62,000 nucleotides of DNA from Mesostigma viride (taxonomy: Eukaryota; Streptophyta; Mesostigmatophyceae; Mesostigmatales; Mesostigmataceae): the NCBI GenBank assembly GCA_009746045.1, contig RPFO01000156.1, positions 6,797,878 to 6,859,877 on the forward strand. The letters run 5' to 3'. A program made the translations under genes and the position numbers. The notes under the pieces are model-generated. The model saw nothing but the letters and a program-made list of their open reading frames with translations, had not been told where the DNA came from and did no database searches. How positions within the stretch are numbered: the first letter of the stretch is position 1; each line of letters opens with the position of its first letter. Positions 1 through 10,431 of the stretch are shown here, in pieces.

Positions 1-508
1 TGGACTAAAAATGAGATTGCTGAAGGGCACTAACATTGTAAGGGTGACAAGTGAGACCCTAGCACTACTACTATGAAGATGCCAAAGACCAAGAAACCAC
101 GAAATTGGATATTATGAGCAACATGTTGAAAGAAGCAAAGCTCATAACTGCGTGTGCTACAACTCCCTTGCTGCCCCCATGAGGAATTATTAGCCCCCCT
201 CCGCTGTCCCATGATAAGGAATACATAACTAACTGACTGACAAGGAATACGCAACACGATCACAATGATTAGAAGGAGCTATGGCGTTTCAGAGAAAAAA
301 ATGATTTCTTACAAAACCTTAAGCGTGCTGCTCTCAGTCAGTGTTCCAACAAAAAGTTCTGGTTCAAGATAACTCGTCCAGTGGTGTGACTCTTTGGAGG
401 TTTTTATCCCAAAGGACGAGCCTCAAAGTTGATCAACATGTCTCCTAGAGCCCAATGACTGAACTCCTAATAAAAATAGGCACAAGGATTTTCTCATATA
501 TATTAGAC
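1..508. other. Left flank, no gene seen
   Basis: I see no supported coding exon or RNA gene here. It is AT-richer flank into which the retrotransposon at 509 inserted. No target-site duplication is evident when the last bases before 509 are compared with those after 5897. That agrees with integration by a tyrosine recombinase. Confidence 0.6.
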
Positions 509-887
509 TCGGGGTTCTCTGAACATAGTTTCTTTATAGTGATACGGAAGGGGAGCCGCTGATGCTAGGTGAAATAGAGCTGGGTGATGTGATCGTAATA
601 AGGTTGATTAGGCTTCTAGTGTACGAGTATTACGGAAGATATGGCCTAATTGTTGCGGCCCATACCTTGACGGTGTGCTGAGTACCTTGACGACGGATTT
701 TTGCGTCTAGGTTCTCCTAGCAGATCTGTGATTGCGGACGGGTTTGCAACAGGCAATATCTGAAGTAAAACTTGACGGCTAAAACTGTTTAGAGGCCGTT
801 GCCGGATCTGGCCGTTGGTAGAGAGCCGTTGGCCTTGAAACACGATAAAAGCTTGCTCACCTAGCTCATGGCGGTCTCTTTTGTTTT
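509..887 (+). repeat. Split direct repeat A1
   Basis: This 379-bp block is repeated at 5352-5730 with an offset of 4,843 bp. It forms the left terminus of the retrotransposon. Both copies start at TCGGGGTTCTCTGAAC and end in CTCTTTTGTTTT. Confidence 0.95.
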
Positions 888-958
888 AACGAAGGCGGCG
901 ACAGGGGTCAGGGGCAGCGTAGCTGACGCCCAGAATTCCTTTCTGCAAAGCGGCTGGG

Positions 959-2017
959 ATGCCGAAGCCCGGGCGGAAGCCAGGTTCGACAGGTGCTGGG
1001 AAGCAATTACCGAAAGCTAATCCCGAGGTGCCGACAGCTACTAAACAGACGGGAAAGGGCCGACTAGGCTGGCCGACGCAGAAGAAAAGGCTCCATCAGG
1101 AGCTCTCCACTTGCTCGGGCCTGCCTGAAGTGTGCGCTGCCTTTGAGGCGGTCCTCGGGACCGACTGGGTAACTACTGTCAGCCGGTGGTCTGCGGCCCA
1201 GCTGGAGTCCGTCGTTGGACTGCTGGTCGACCACGTGGACGGGCCTGAAATTCTGGCAGCAGCGGACCCAAACGAAGCGCTAGTGGCAGCCCTCCAAAGC
1301 GCCCGGGACTTGGCGGACTCGGACGAAGAGGAGATGCAGCCACCACGCCGGCCCACGAAAGGGGCGAAAAAGGGGACGAAAAAAGTCGGAAGCCCAGCCC
1401 CGAGCAAGGGAAAGGCCGCGGGGGATGTGAGGGAGCAGCTCTTGGAGCTGGCGGCTATTATTGGCAAGCAGGGGCAGGCGGGCAAAGAAGAGGAGGAGGA
1501 GGAGGAGTCCGAGGAAGAGGATTTCCTGACGAAATTGAAGGATGCGCTGGCCGGGGCAGATGGGGCTTCCAGGAAGCCGAAAAAGACCAAAGGGGTGACG
1601 CTGCCCACTCGAGCACAAGTGGTGAATTGGAGGGTGCAAGAGAGAGTGCTCCCCGAGGTGCTCGAGGATGCCAACGACAATGGAGGGGGGATAAAGAGTT
1701 GGATCATGGCTACTCGCCAAGGGGGGTGGAGGAACCAGGAAAGCAGGAAGGTGGTCATGAACATCGCCCTGGCCATGGACACACTCTTCAAGGAGTTGGG
1801 GCCGGCAGCCGGGGAGTTGGCTGGGGTAGAGTATCTCATGAGGGTGGTGGCAGCCATGCTCCTAGTGGAGAGCCAGGGGTCAGGAGGGTGGAAGGTGGCT
1901 GGCCACCTCCTTGCTCTCAAGGAAGATGCCTCCTTGGTGAGCAACCCGGCCATGAAGATGGCCCTGCAAAGCGCCACGATGATGGAGAAGCTGGGCAAGG
2001 CCCAGCAAACCAAGTAA
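959..2017 (+). CDS. ORF1, gag-like protein of the retrotransposon
   Basis: A 352-residue ORF follows A1 and begins at the first ATG after the repeat. The protein is basic and Pro/Gly-rich at its N terminus (MPKPGRKPGS). A Lys-rich patch lies near residues 130-160 and an acidic Glu run near 180-190 (EEEEEEESEEED), followed by another basic patch. The last 130 residues look like a compact helical domain. No zinc knuckle is visible. Position and composition fit the structural (gag-like) protein that DIRS elements carry upstream of the polymerase; that role is inferred from position, not from a recognised domain. The antisense ORF across 1096-2013 is a GC-rich shadow. The next ORF lies in another frame and probably starts just downstream. 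Confidence 0.75.
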   Translation: MPKPGRKPGSTGAGKQLPKANPEVPTATKQTGKGRLGWPTQKKRLHQELSTCSGLPEVCAAFEAVLGTDWVTTVSRWSAAQLESVVGLLVDHVDGPEILAAADPNEALVAALQSARDLADSDEEEMQPPRRPTKGAKKGTKKVGSPAPSKGKAAGDVREQLLELAAIIGKQGQAGKEEEEEEESEEEDFLTKLKDALAGADGASRKPKKTKGVTLPTRAQVVNWRVQERVLPEVLEDANDNGGGIKSWIMATRQGGWRNQESRKVVMNIALAMDTLFKELGPAAGELAGVEYLMRVVAAMLLVESQGSGGWKVAGHLLALKEDASLVSNPAMKMALQSATMMEKLGKAQQTK

Positions 2018-2063
2018 ACACCGAAAGGGTAAACCGCTCCCCCTTCCCACTGCCTCTTCCTAC

Positions 2064-4608
2064 AATGCCTCTAAGCACTACGTGGGGGAGAGTGAGGTCA
2101 GCACGCAGACGCCAGCGTGCAACTCGCCGCCGCCGGACCTTCACTCTACAACACAAGGTGATTACGTGGTTGAATTGGCTATGGCACGGGGGGGCAGACC
2201 CTCCGCCTAAATCTGGAGGCGCGTGCTCCAGAGGAACGGCGGAGGCCCTGAAAAGGGTCAAGAAGCACTGCGAGTGGTACAGTCGCCGCGTAACCGGCGT
2301 TGCGACAGGCCCCGCAGAAGGAAGTGATCTAATCTATGGGAAATGTAATAAGTATGAACAACTTGTGGCGGAGCGGGTGAGTCTGCCGAAGCGCGAGGTG
2401 GCAGGAAAGGCGAAGCTGCTGGATTTGCTGGCGCTACGACCTAGTTGGCGAGAGGTGTACGCGAGCGAAGCCAACTGCATCAAGCCGGAGGTGGCTGCCA
2501 GTGCGAGGTATTGGAATGTACCTGCCCCCAGCCGAGGGTGCACCATGGCGGAGTGGGGCAAGTTGATGGGGAGGGCAGCGGACGTGGGGATGGTGGAGTT
2601 CCGAGAGACGCGGCCAAAGTGGGTAGACGGATGTTTTGGGGTGGCCAAAGGAGTGGGGGAGTTAAGGCTCATTGTGAATAAGAAGTTGGGGAACGCACTG
2701 TGGGTGGACCCCCCTAAGACGGTGTTACCCCACCTGGGCATATACTCGGAGGTCTATATCAAGGGTCGGTGCTACACGGCCAAGAGCGATCTGGTCTCGT
2801 ATTACTATACCATCCAAGTGCCGGAGTGGTGGTGGGATTATCAAGGGCTACCTGATGTGTGGTCCACCGATGTCGGGCTGCCGGGGCGGCGGAGGAGGGT
2901 GTGGCCAGTGCTGAAAGTGCTGGCCATGGGGCACTCCCACGCTGTAGCGCTAGGGGAAGCCATCCATGAGATGGTCCTCTATGCCACGGGCGCTTTGGAT
3001 CCTAGACGGCAGGTGAACCGCCTCACAAGTGTAGGGGAGCTGACCGTGCTTCGGAATGCATGGGGTAACCCAACCGCCCTAGCCATCGAGTACAAGGAGG
3101 AGAGCACGAGGGAGATGCAAATCGACCTTGAGGACCCCCCTGCCCCTATGGTATCCATCACTATTGATGACCTGGTGGTCAGCAATGGGCGCACGTGCGA
3201 GGCGGTGAATCGCTTAATCGCGAGTGCTATTGAAGACGGGTACGCGCCTAACAACCTTGTGCCCTCCAAGGACAAGACGATCATGGCTAGCCCGGAGGGG
3301 GAGGACGAGCTAGAAGCTCTGGGTGTTGTTCACCGGCGGGATGGGGTGTTGGAGCCGACAGCTAAGCAGCTCACCCTTGTGGTTGCGCACACTCGTGTAC
3401 TCCTCGAGAGGGGACGCGCTACCGCTGAGGCGCTGGCGGCCGTCGTGGGCCGGTGGGTGTGGCTGCAGATGCTCAGCCGCACTTGCTTGTCCATATGGCA
3501 GCAGAGTTTTAAGTTCATCAACCTCAAGGGGTGGGGCCAGCGAACGCGACCTTTGTGGCAAGGTGTGCGCGATGAGCTCGAGTGTGCCATGGCGTTGGCC
3601 CCCATGCTCCGTGTGGACCGGGGGGCTGCCCTGGCTCCGGTGGTGGTGGCCTCGGATGCGTCTAGTTTTGGGCAGGGGGTTGTCTACGCTGAGATGGCCC
3701 CAGCTGAGGTGACGGAATTAGCTCGGGCCCGGGAGGTGCGGGGTTACCCAACCCTCCTCACCCCAGGTGAGGCCATGTATGCCGGGCCTAGACCCTTGAC
3801 CAAGGCCGCGGAAAAAGCCATCATCCACGGGCGATGGCGCGTCGGGATCAAGAGTCGCTGGCGCGATTCGACCATGCACATCAACGAGAAGGAAGTGCGG
3901 GCCGCTGTGAAGGGGGTGGAGCGCTCGGCCCGGAACCTCGGAACATGGGGTAAGCGGGTGGTGAGGTTAGTGGACTCCACTGCCGCTTTGGGCTGCTTGG
4001 CTAAAGGGCGTTCCTCTTCTTACCGGTTAAACAAGCAATGCCGCCGGTTGTGCGCTCTTACGTTGGTCACCGGCAGCCGCTCACAATGGGTCTGGACGCC
4101 AAGTGAGCTTCAGCCTGCGGATGGGCCTTCGCGGGGGCTTTCCATGGCTGCCTCGGTGGCCGGGTGGGTCCGCGATTTGACTCGCGAGGGTGTTCATCCC
4201 AATCCCGGGCCTCGGCTTGGCGCTAGCTACTTGACCCTTCTTGAGGGCAAGGTGAAGCCGGCTACTTTGATGGTTTACCATCGGGGTCTTAGGTCCTTTT
4301 TCGCATGGTGGGCGAGCCGGCGGGGTCGGGTTGGCAGCTTGTTGCGCGGCTTGACGATAGAGGAATACTATTGCGAGTATGTCGCTTGGGCGCACTCACG
4401 GTGTTACAGCCGCCAGTTGTGTGTCAATGCGCTTATGGGCCTGAATTTGTACTTCCCCCGGGAGGTGCGGGATTGGGCCTTGGCACGAAGTGTTTTGGCT
4501 GGCTGGCGCACGTTGGCACCCCCTCGTGCCCCCCCCCCATTCCATGGGAGGCTGCGTTTGCGCTTGCTTGTACTATGGTGCTCCAGCGGCAGCCTCGTGC
4601 GGCTATGA
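2064..4608 (+). CDS. ORF2: reverse transcriptase, RNase H, 2A-like motif, start of tyrosine recombinase
   Basis: The frame is open from 1627, but the first ATG after ORF1 is at 2064, which I take as the start. The reverse transcriptase part shows the fingers and palm pattern, with the catalytic motif SITIDDLVVS near 3152-3181. RNase H follows from about 3646, with VASDASSFGQG, an INEKEVRAA Glu and VDSTAALG, ending near VWTPSELQPADGPSRG. At 4177-4212 the peptide DLTREGVHPNPGP resembles a 2A ribosome-skipping site. After it comes the N-terminal, core-binding domain of a tyrosine recombinase. The frame then enters a run of ten C at 4529-4538 and ends out of frame at 4608. The catalytic half of the recombinase continues in the next frame. 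RT and RNase H would copy the element RNA in a DIRS-type cycle. Confidence 0.9.
4177..4212 (+). other. 2A-like NPGP motif between RNase H and recombinase
   Basis: The translated segment reads DLTREGVHPNPGP. The canonical 2A core is D(V/I)ExNPGP, so NPGP and the preceding hydrophobic residue are kept while the Asp and Glu positions differ. It sits between the RNase H end and the recombinase start, where co-translational separation would be useful. Function is inferred. Confidence 0.5.
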
Positions 4609-5141
4609 TGGTCATCGTTATTTTCCAACAATACCTGCGGGTATCGGAGGCGCTCAACCTGTTGGTCGGCCATGTGCGCTTGCAGCCTGATGTTCGGTTG
4701 CGGGGTTCGCAGCGGGGCGCCTTGTTGTTGATGTCAGCTAAGACGGCTAAGGGGGAGGTGCAGTCTGTGGTGATCGAGGATGTCATGACTGAGACCCTCT
4801 TGCGGGCTTGTATGCGTGGCAAGGCGGCCTGGGAGCGGGTGTTCCCTTACGATTATGCCCAGTTCAGCCGGGTTTGGCATCAGGCCACGCAAGCTTTGGG
4901 GGTCGACACGGTGTTTACCATTCACGGGCTGCGGCATGGGGGGGCTACCTATGATTTTTTGCGGCAGCGCAGCATGGCTGATATTCAGCATCGGGGTCGC
5001 TGGCGCAGCAGCAAAACTGTCGCCCACTATGTGGGATTGCACCGGAGCTTGGCCCTCACCCTTCCTGACGCCCTGGTTCGGGCTATCGCCGCCTGCCCCC
5101 CGCGCATTTGGCGGAGCGTCTTTTCTCTGCCTTCCTCTTAA
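4539..5141 (+). pseudogene. Tyrosine recombinase catalytic domain, separated by a frameshift
   Basis: This frame continues the recombinase that began in ORF2. It is open back to 4305, but the protein-like part begins after the C10 run. The tyrosine-recombinase signature is complete: the first Arg in YLRVSEALNL, a Lys in TAKGEVQSV, the H-x-x-R box in IHGLRHGGAT, and the nucleophile Tyr in SSKTVAHYVG. One inserted or deleted base in the C run rejoins the two halves. This may be real inactivation, an assembly or sequencing slip in a homopolymer, or recoding. The enzyme would join the circular DNA copy to the chromosome without a target duplication. Confidence 0.88.
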
Positions 5142-5217
5142 GTTCCCTTCATTCTTGTCTTATGCGTCCACCGGTTTTTGTTTTGCCCCTGGCTTGGGTC
5201 GCCAGGGAGGGATGTAA

Positions 5218-5351
5218 GGGTAAGGCTAGCCTTTTTGGACATAAAGTGTTCCCATGGGTAAGGATGGCCAGTTGAGGGCCACTTCCCGATGTGCTCTACT
5301 TATTGTTTTAATAAAGAGTCTGGTTACCCTGGAGTTCCACGGTTAATAGAA
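5218..5351 (+). repeat. Split direct repeat B1
   Basis: This 134-bp block is repeated at 5764-5897 (offset 546). It directly abuts A2, forming the B1-A2 junction expected of the circularisation point in split-direct-repeat elements. It contains AATAAA near 5311, a possible polyadenylation signal. Confidence 0.93.
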
Positions 5352-5730
5352 TCGGGGTTCTCTGAACATAGTTTCTTTATAGTGATACGGAAGGGGAGCC
5401 GCTGATGCTAGGTGAAATAGAGCTGGGTGATGTGATCGTAATAAGGTTGATTAGGCTTCTAGTGTACGAGTATTACGGAAGATATGGCCTAATTGTTGCG
5501 GCCCATACCTTGACGGTGTGCTGAGTACCTTGACGACGGATTTTTGCGTCTAGGTTCTCCTAGCAGATCTGTGATTGCGGACGGGTTTGCAACAGGCAAT
5601 ATCTGAAGTAAAACTTGACGGCTAAAACTGTTTAGAGGCCGTTGCCGGATCTGGCCGTTGGTAGAGAGCCGTTGGCCTTGAAACACGATAAAAGCTTGCT
5701 CACCTAGCTCATGGCGGTCTCTTTTGTTTT
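5352..5730 (+). repeat. Split direct repeat A2
   Basis: This is the second copy of A1, identical as far as I can see. A 33-bp spacer (5731-5763) separates it from B2. Confidence 0.95.
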
Positions 5731-5763
5731 CCCACCCGCCCTCCCTGTGTGTTGCCTGTTTGG

Positions 5764-5897
5764 GGGTAAGGCTAGCCTTTTTGGACATAAAGTGTTCCCA
5801 TGGGTAAGGATGGCCAGTTGAGGGCCACTTCCCGATGTGCTCTACTTATTGTTTTAATAAAGAGTCTGGTTACCCTGGAGTTCCACGGTTAATAGAA
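5764..5897 (+). repeat. Split direct repeat B2
   Basis: Second copy of B1; it forms the right terminus of the element and ends in GGTTAATAGAA. Confidence 0.93.
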
Positions 5898-8800
5898 AGT
5901 GTCATTTTTACAATTTGCTAACAAGGTTAAAAGCGCTGATTGTCAACAAAAAGGAGCTGATGGAAAGTGCAGCAGAGACGGGGTCAGTGGGGGAAAACCG
6001 GAGAAAGTCGCAGCAGACGGGATGTAAATAGCAGAAAGACAGTTTACGGCTTTCAACAACAAAGAAGCCTTATGAAAAAATGCAACGCATGTGTGTTTAA
6101 ATGTAGGCGGAGCATGATTGCAAAAATGCCAAGTAATTGGAGTTAGAAACAGGAAGAACTGGATGCATTCTAGCAATGCCATATACAGCACGTCGATAAC
6201 AAAGTACAGACTCCAGGTATGCGATGGTACCCACTACTCACCACAAGTCTCGACCAGGAGCTAGCCTGCCATTCGCGGGTAGGCCGCAGGTGAGGCCAGC
6301 CCAACGGTATCAGTCACCCGCAGGTACACGCGCAATTGAAGAGGAAAACGGCAATTCGAAGGCACACATAAGATGCCGAGCGCAGAAAGCACCATGGTAT
6401 TGAAAGCCTTCAGAGAATACATATTCAAAGCTCTCAAAGACATGGCCAGCTTTACCCGGCCGCCATGAAATGGCCTCATACACATGAGCACGGCATGCTA
6501 ACCGCTGTAAAAGAAGCTGGCAGAATTTTGCTAACCTTAGCGGCTAAGGAGCTTGGCGGCAGGTTCCGGAGATCTTGCTTGCGCTGTGTTTCAGCGTAAA
6601 GAACGGCTTGATTCAGAACTGGATATGATGTGTCTCAGTCCCTCACTGCTACCTCCATGCTTAATTAAACTCGACATACATCCTAAGTGCACCTACATCA
6701 TGATCCAAACTGCTACGCCGCAATTGCTAGAGAAATCACGTCGTTTCGTGGACCTGCAGCCCCGTTTGTTATTGCACACTCTGTGGTTACATAAAACTAG
6801 GTGGCCCCTTCGCTCGAGCGTACCCTCAGCCCCTCACTGCCTTAGCCATTGCGTGCACCTAGTCGTTTGCCATCGGTTTCGGCGTAATATTTGAATTTTG
6901 CGCAAGGATCCTGACGGGTTGATTCCAGACTTGCGCATGTTGCGAAAGATTTTTGTCCATTCATTCCAGACTCCCAAGCTAGGGGCTGCTGGACTGTAGT
7001 CTGAACGGTACGGCTAACAGTTACGATGCCAGGCCAGCGGTCCCAACCAAGCGATACTAGAGAGTCATGTCAGTCGTCTTTTTACTAGTTTCGTCAGTCA
7101 GTTATTCCTAATGTATGGCAAAATGCAAACTTCTACTTGGGGCGAGATGTAGTAGCGGCGAAATCGGAAGGGGACGTGGGCAGGGGGGGGGGCGGGAAGT
7201 ACGACTGATGCCATCTACCGTACGTTATTATCGTCACAAAGCGAGTGACTGACGATAGTAAAGGCCTAAAGGGCCTCTAATGACGACAGTAATGACGATA
7301 GTATTTGGCACTAATGATTGATGACAGGAAGAGCGACGACACCAGACTTTGCGACGTTGATGGGACTTGGCGAATTGCGAGCCCTAATTCCAGTGGTTGC
7401 GCGGGTGTTACCGTTGAAGTTGAAGTTAAGACGACGCGAAAAAAAAAAGACCTTAGAGTTGCACATCTATCCACGCTGCACAGGTGGGAAAGGTGGAAGG
7501 GAGCTGCGATCGGCTCGCAGCCAAGGCGGGATTATGTGCCTTTTGATTTCCAGCAATGTCGCTTCTGTATGAACGCACGTGGTGGTTGGAATAGGAGCAT
7601 AGGCTCACTGATGACCGTCGTGATTTATGTAGCCATTAGGGCGTCGTCTCAAATGAATTCAGGAGCGAGCTCGGATAAGGCTACAAGCAGCCATCGGGGG
7701 AGAAACATAGGCATGGTCTAGAATAAAGCTTTAATCGATCTGTTCGCTCAGTGGTACGCACAGCACATTCGGACATCCAGAAGCTGCCCACTCTTTACCA
7801 GTTGAGGTGAGCAAGGAATTCCTCGCCTGAAATACTAATAAGTTTGCATCGACTTTAACATGCATGCCGTACGCACGTGGCATTCTCACGTATCGCCCTA
7901 GGGCCAAGGCTGCTATGGGCCGCTCGGTTTCATGCCAAGTTAGCCGTGCTTGCCATGAATGCTGCAGCAGTTTCACTATCTCATTCGTACAAGGTCAATA
8001 GACTATGCAAACGACATCTGATTTAGTTTTCATGAAGGGCATAACCTTGTTCAGATTGAGAGTTGCATGACATGGGCTGCTCTTGCGCCACTTTCCTTGT
8101 CTTAACCAACTGATTCTCTGTTTATGCTTTCGGTCGTTATACATTCGTATGTGTGCATCTGTGTTGCCATTGTGGTGTCAATTTTGCGCGTGTACTTGTG
8201 ATGCCTAATACCGTTGGGCTTGCACGCGGCCCCTCGCATGTGGCAGCGACAAGCTCTTGGTCGCCTGTCCAGCGCGGCGAATTCTTGATGGTGAGCAACG
8301 GTGATCATTCTTTATGTAGTGCTCATTCCTTAAATTATCAACGTGCTGTGCGCGTCAGCCACCATTGGCCTTGTTCTTCCAGCTTCCGTGCATGATTTTT
8401 TTTTAGCCCGCTGGTGATGCTCTCAGCTACAAATAGTTGGCATTATTCGTACCAATTCCTTCGCTGTCGGTAGAACCTTCTTTGCAATCCAGTAGCCTCG
8501 GCTGACATTCGTGGCATTGCTGGACTATGTCTCGCTTCCTTGCATGGGTAGCATCTTTGCATATTTATCCTTTTGCTCAGATCACAGCTTTTTGTCATTC
8601 CCTCCCCCCCACACCCCACCCTGAACGACTCCTGCTAGTGTCAATTGCAGACGTAGAGCCTTCAGCCTCGTTAGAGTTCATCCTACCTGTAACGGGGCAT
8701 ATTGTTGGTTGATTGGCCTTGCTTTTTCTTGGCACTAATCAGGCGTTTCTTTCTTATTGCCGTATTAACCATACAGAGATTGCAATGAAGTAGATTGTGA

Positions 8801-10146
8801 GGCCTCTTGGCATGTTAGGGAACCTTTGCGACTCCAGGATTCCTGGGTGTGCAGTTCCCTACAACTTGTGAGGCATGTAGATACAATTTAGGTGAACATC
8901 CATGGCCAATTTTTTTCTCGAGCACCCCTGTCTCTCTCTTGGCCCAGTATCTCACCTTCTTTGTCCTAAAACTAGGCCGGTACTCATAGATAGCCACGCA
9001 ACTGCTGCGATCTCCCCCGCATCCTTACATACAAGTGAACTGAAGTCATGCAAAGTTGACAGTTGTTGGCGCGTCCAGCGCGTGGTTTCATCTCACTAAC
9101 AAATTTTTGTGTGTACCGATGCGTGCTTTGCCGGATGATGTATTTTTGTCTTGCATGCAGGCAATATACCTAACACAGTCGGGCTGGGCACATCCGTCAG
9201 TCCAACATGGCGAGAGGTCACATGCGGATGCAGATTTTGTAGGCTCTGAGCCTTGGTCACATTGCCGTAGCACTCGATAGTGTCCTGTGATTGTTTCTAG
9301 AGAGTCATCCAGATATTTCAGCAATGGTGGCTGGACAGCCCTCGTAATGGTTTCAGTGATGATGAGGATGATGACTTTGATGACGAGGACTGTTGAGCCC
9401 CGTTGTGCTTGTCGGTCAACAGATTTTTTTATATTGCATTTGTGAGATGATTGTGGGTGTCCATTTTGCACACCACCCACAGCCATGCTTGAGTGCACCG
9501 TTCCTTGTGTGTGTATCAATACAGTTGGTGTTCGTATTTGATCAGTTGTGCCATTTCATCGGGTTGTTGCATGCCATCTGAACATGTTCACTCCCCGTTG
9601 CCATTTTATCATGCCAGTGTTGTGAGCTCAGAGCAATGGATGCATGATGCAGTGTTGTGATTTAGTGTAGATATTGACGATGCCACCTTTGATCAGCATG
9701 ATGGATGCTTGGCCAGCGATGGGTCGGAGGTTGACACTTGATGACCGTGATGACGATTGCCCTGAATGTTCAATATTGGTGTTTTTCTTAACATCCCAGT
9801 CGATATTTTTGCAATAAACCATGTCTCCCACGGCTCATGACATTGTGGTGCATTTTATCATGCACCTGAGAGTGTTTCCAGCTTGTTTTGTCAGTTCCTT
9901 TCAGTACCCCCCTCTGGTTTTTCAAGTTGTCACCTGCAATTAAGAACTTTCTCAGTGGCGAGTTCTTGGTGTCATCCTTTGAAAGCTTGCCCCGTACCGC
10001 TGCACGTGTTGTCTCTCCTGAGTCCTGGCATTGCCACCTTGCCGTGTCCCACCTTGGCCTTTTCCTTCTCCATCTCTGCTGCGGCATGCACGCACTTCCT
10101 TGCTGCGGATGTGCATTATGCGTGCTTTGTGATATATCACTTCCCC
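5898..10146. other. 4.2-kb stretch without a supportable gene
   Basis: ORFs here are short and show no recognisable domain. A G run lies near 7181-7190. Around 7255-7305 there are several copies of TGACGATAGTA-like words. A possible last exon lies at 9322-9396: after the acceptor-like ATATTTCAG it reads an acidic tail, FSDDEDDDFDDEDC, and then stop. I could not find partner exons, so I do not annotate a gene. Confidence 0.5.
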
Positions 10147-10430
10147 TGAGTGGTCGTGATTTATCACCTTATCACATTTTGTTTTTCTGTGGGTTTGTGA
10201 CATTTTGTGACACTTTGACATTTTGTGATAATGACGTTATCACAAAATATGCTGGTTTTATCACGTTTGTCACGTTTTGTCACAATCATGACATGTCTCG
10301 ATCACAATTTGTCACAGTTTTATCACATTTTGTCACGTTTTGTCACGTTTTATCATTTTTTTATCACAAAATGTCACAAAAGTGACATTTTGTGATAAAA
10401 AAATATCACAAAATGTCACAGACCCCTTCC
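10147..10430. repeat. Cluster of TTTTGTCAC / TTTTGTGAT motifs on both strands
   Basis: Roughly twenty copies of a 9-10 bp word (TTTTGTCAC, ATTTTGTGA and their complements) occur in about 280 bp, in both orientations. The cluster ends in a perfect hairpin at 10356-10403, next to the gag-like region. Such density resembles subterminal motifs bound by DNA transposases, but I cannot identify an element. Confidence 0.7.
10356..10403. repeat. Perfect 22-bp inverted repeat hairpin
   Basis: The left arm is 10356-10377 and the right arm 10382-10403, with a 4-bp AAAA spacer. The arms are exact complements built from the TTTTTTTATCAC / AAAATGTCAC motif of the surrounding cluster. Confidence 0.92.
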
Positions 10431-10431
10431 T

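Larger units (their letters stand above)
509..5897 (+). mobile_element. DIRS-order tyrosine-recombinase retrotransposon (Ngaro/PAT-like)
   Basis: The element is 5,389 bp with split direct repeats in the order A1 (509-887), coding region, B1 (5218-5351), A2 (5352-5730), B2 (5764-5897). A1 equals A2 over 379 bp and B1 equals B2 over 134 bp, with no difference that I found. It encodes a gag-like ORF, then reverse transcriptase, RNase H and a tyrosine recombinase on the same strand. Split direct repeats are known from Ngaro, PAT and Kangaroo-type elements, which integrate as circles and make no target duplication. I see no methyltransferase domain after RNase H, which favours the Ngaro side. Identical repeats suggest a recent insertion, although the recombinase reading frame is broken at a C run. 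Confidence 0.93.

Noticed and set aside
1096-2013. 305-residue antisense ORF opposite the gag-like ORF
   Set aside because: It is a GC-rich shadow; the plus strand has position, composition and element context.
7305-7721. 138-residue plus-strand ORF
   Set aside because: No domain, no neighbouring exons and overlapping ORFs in other frames; probably chance.
9322-9396. Acidic C-terminal exon FSDDEDDDFDDEDC
   Set aside because: The acceptor is plausible, but GAT/GAC repeats are common in this stretch and no upstream exon could be linked.
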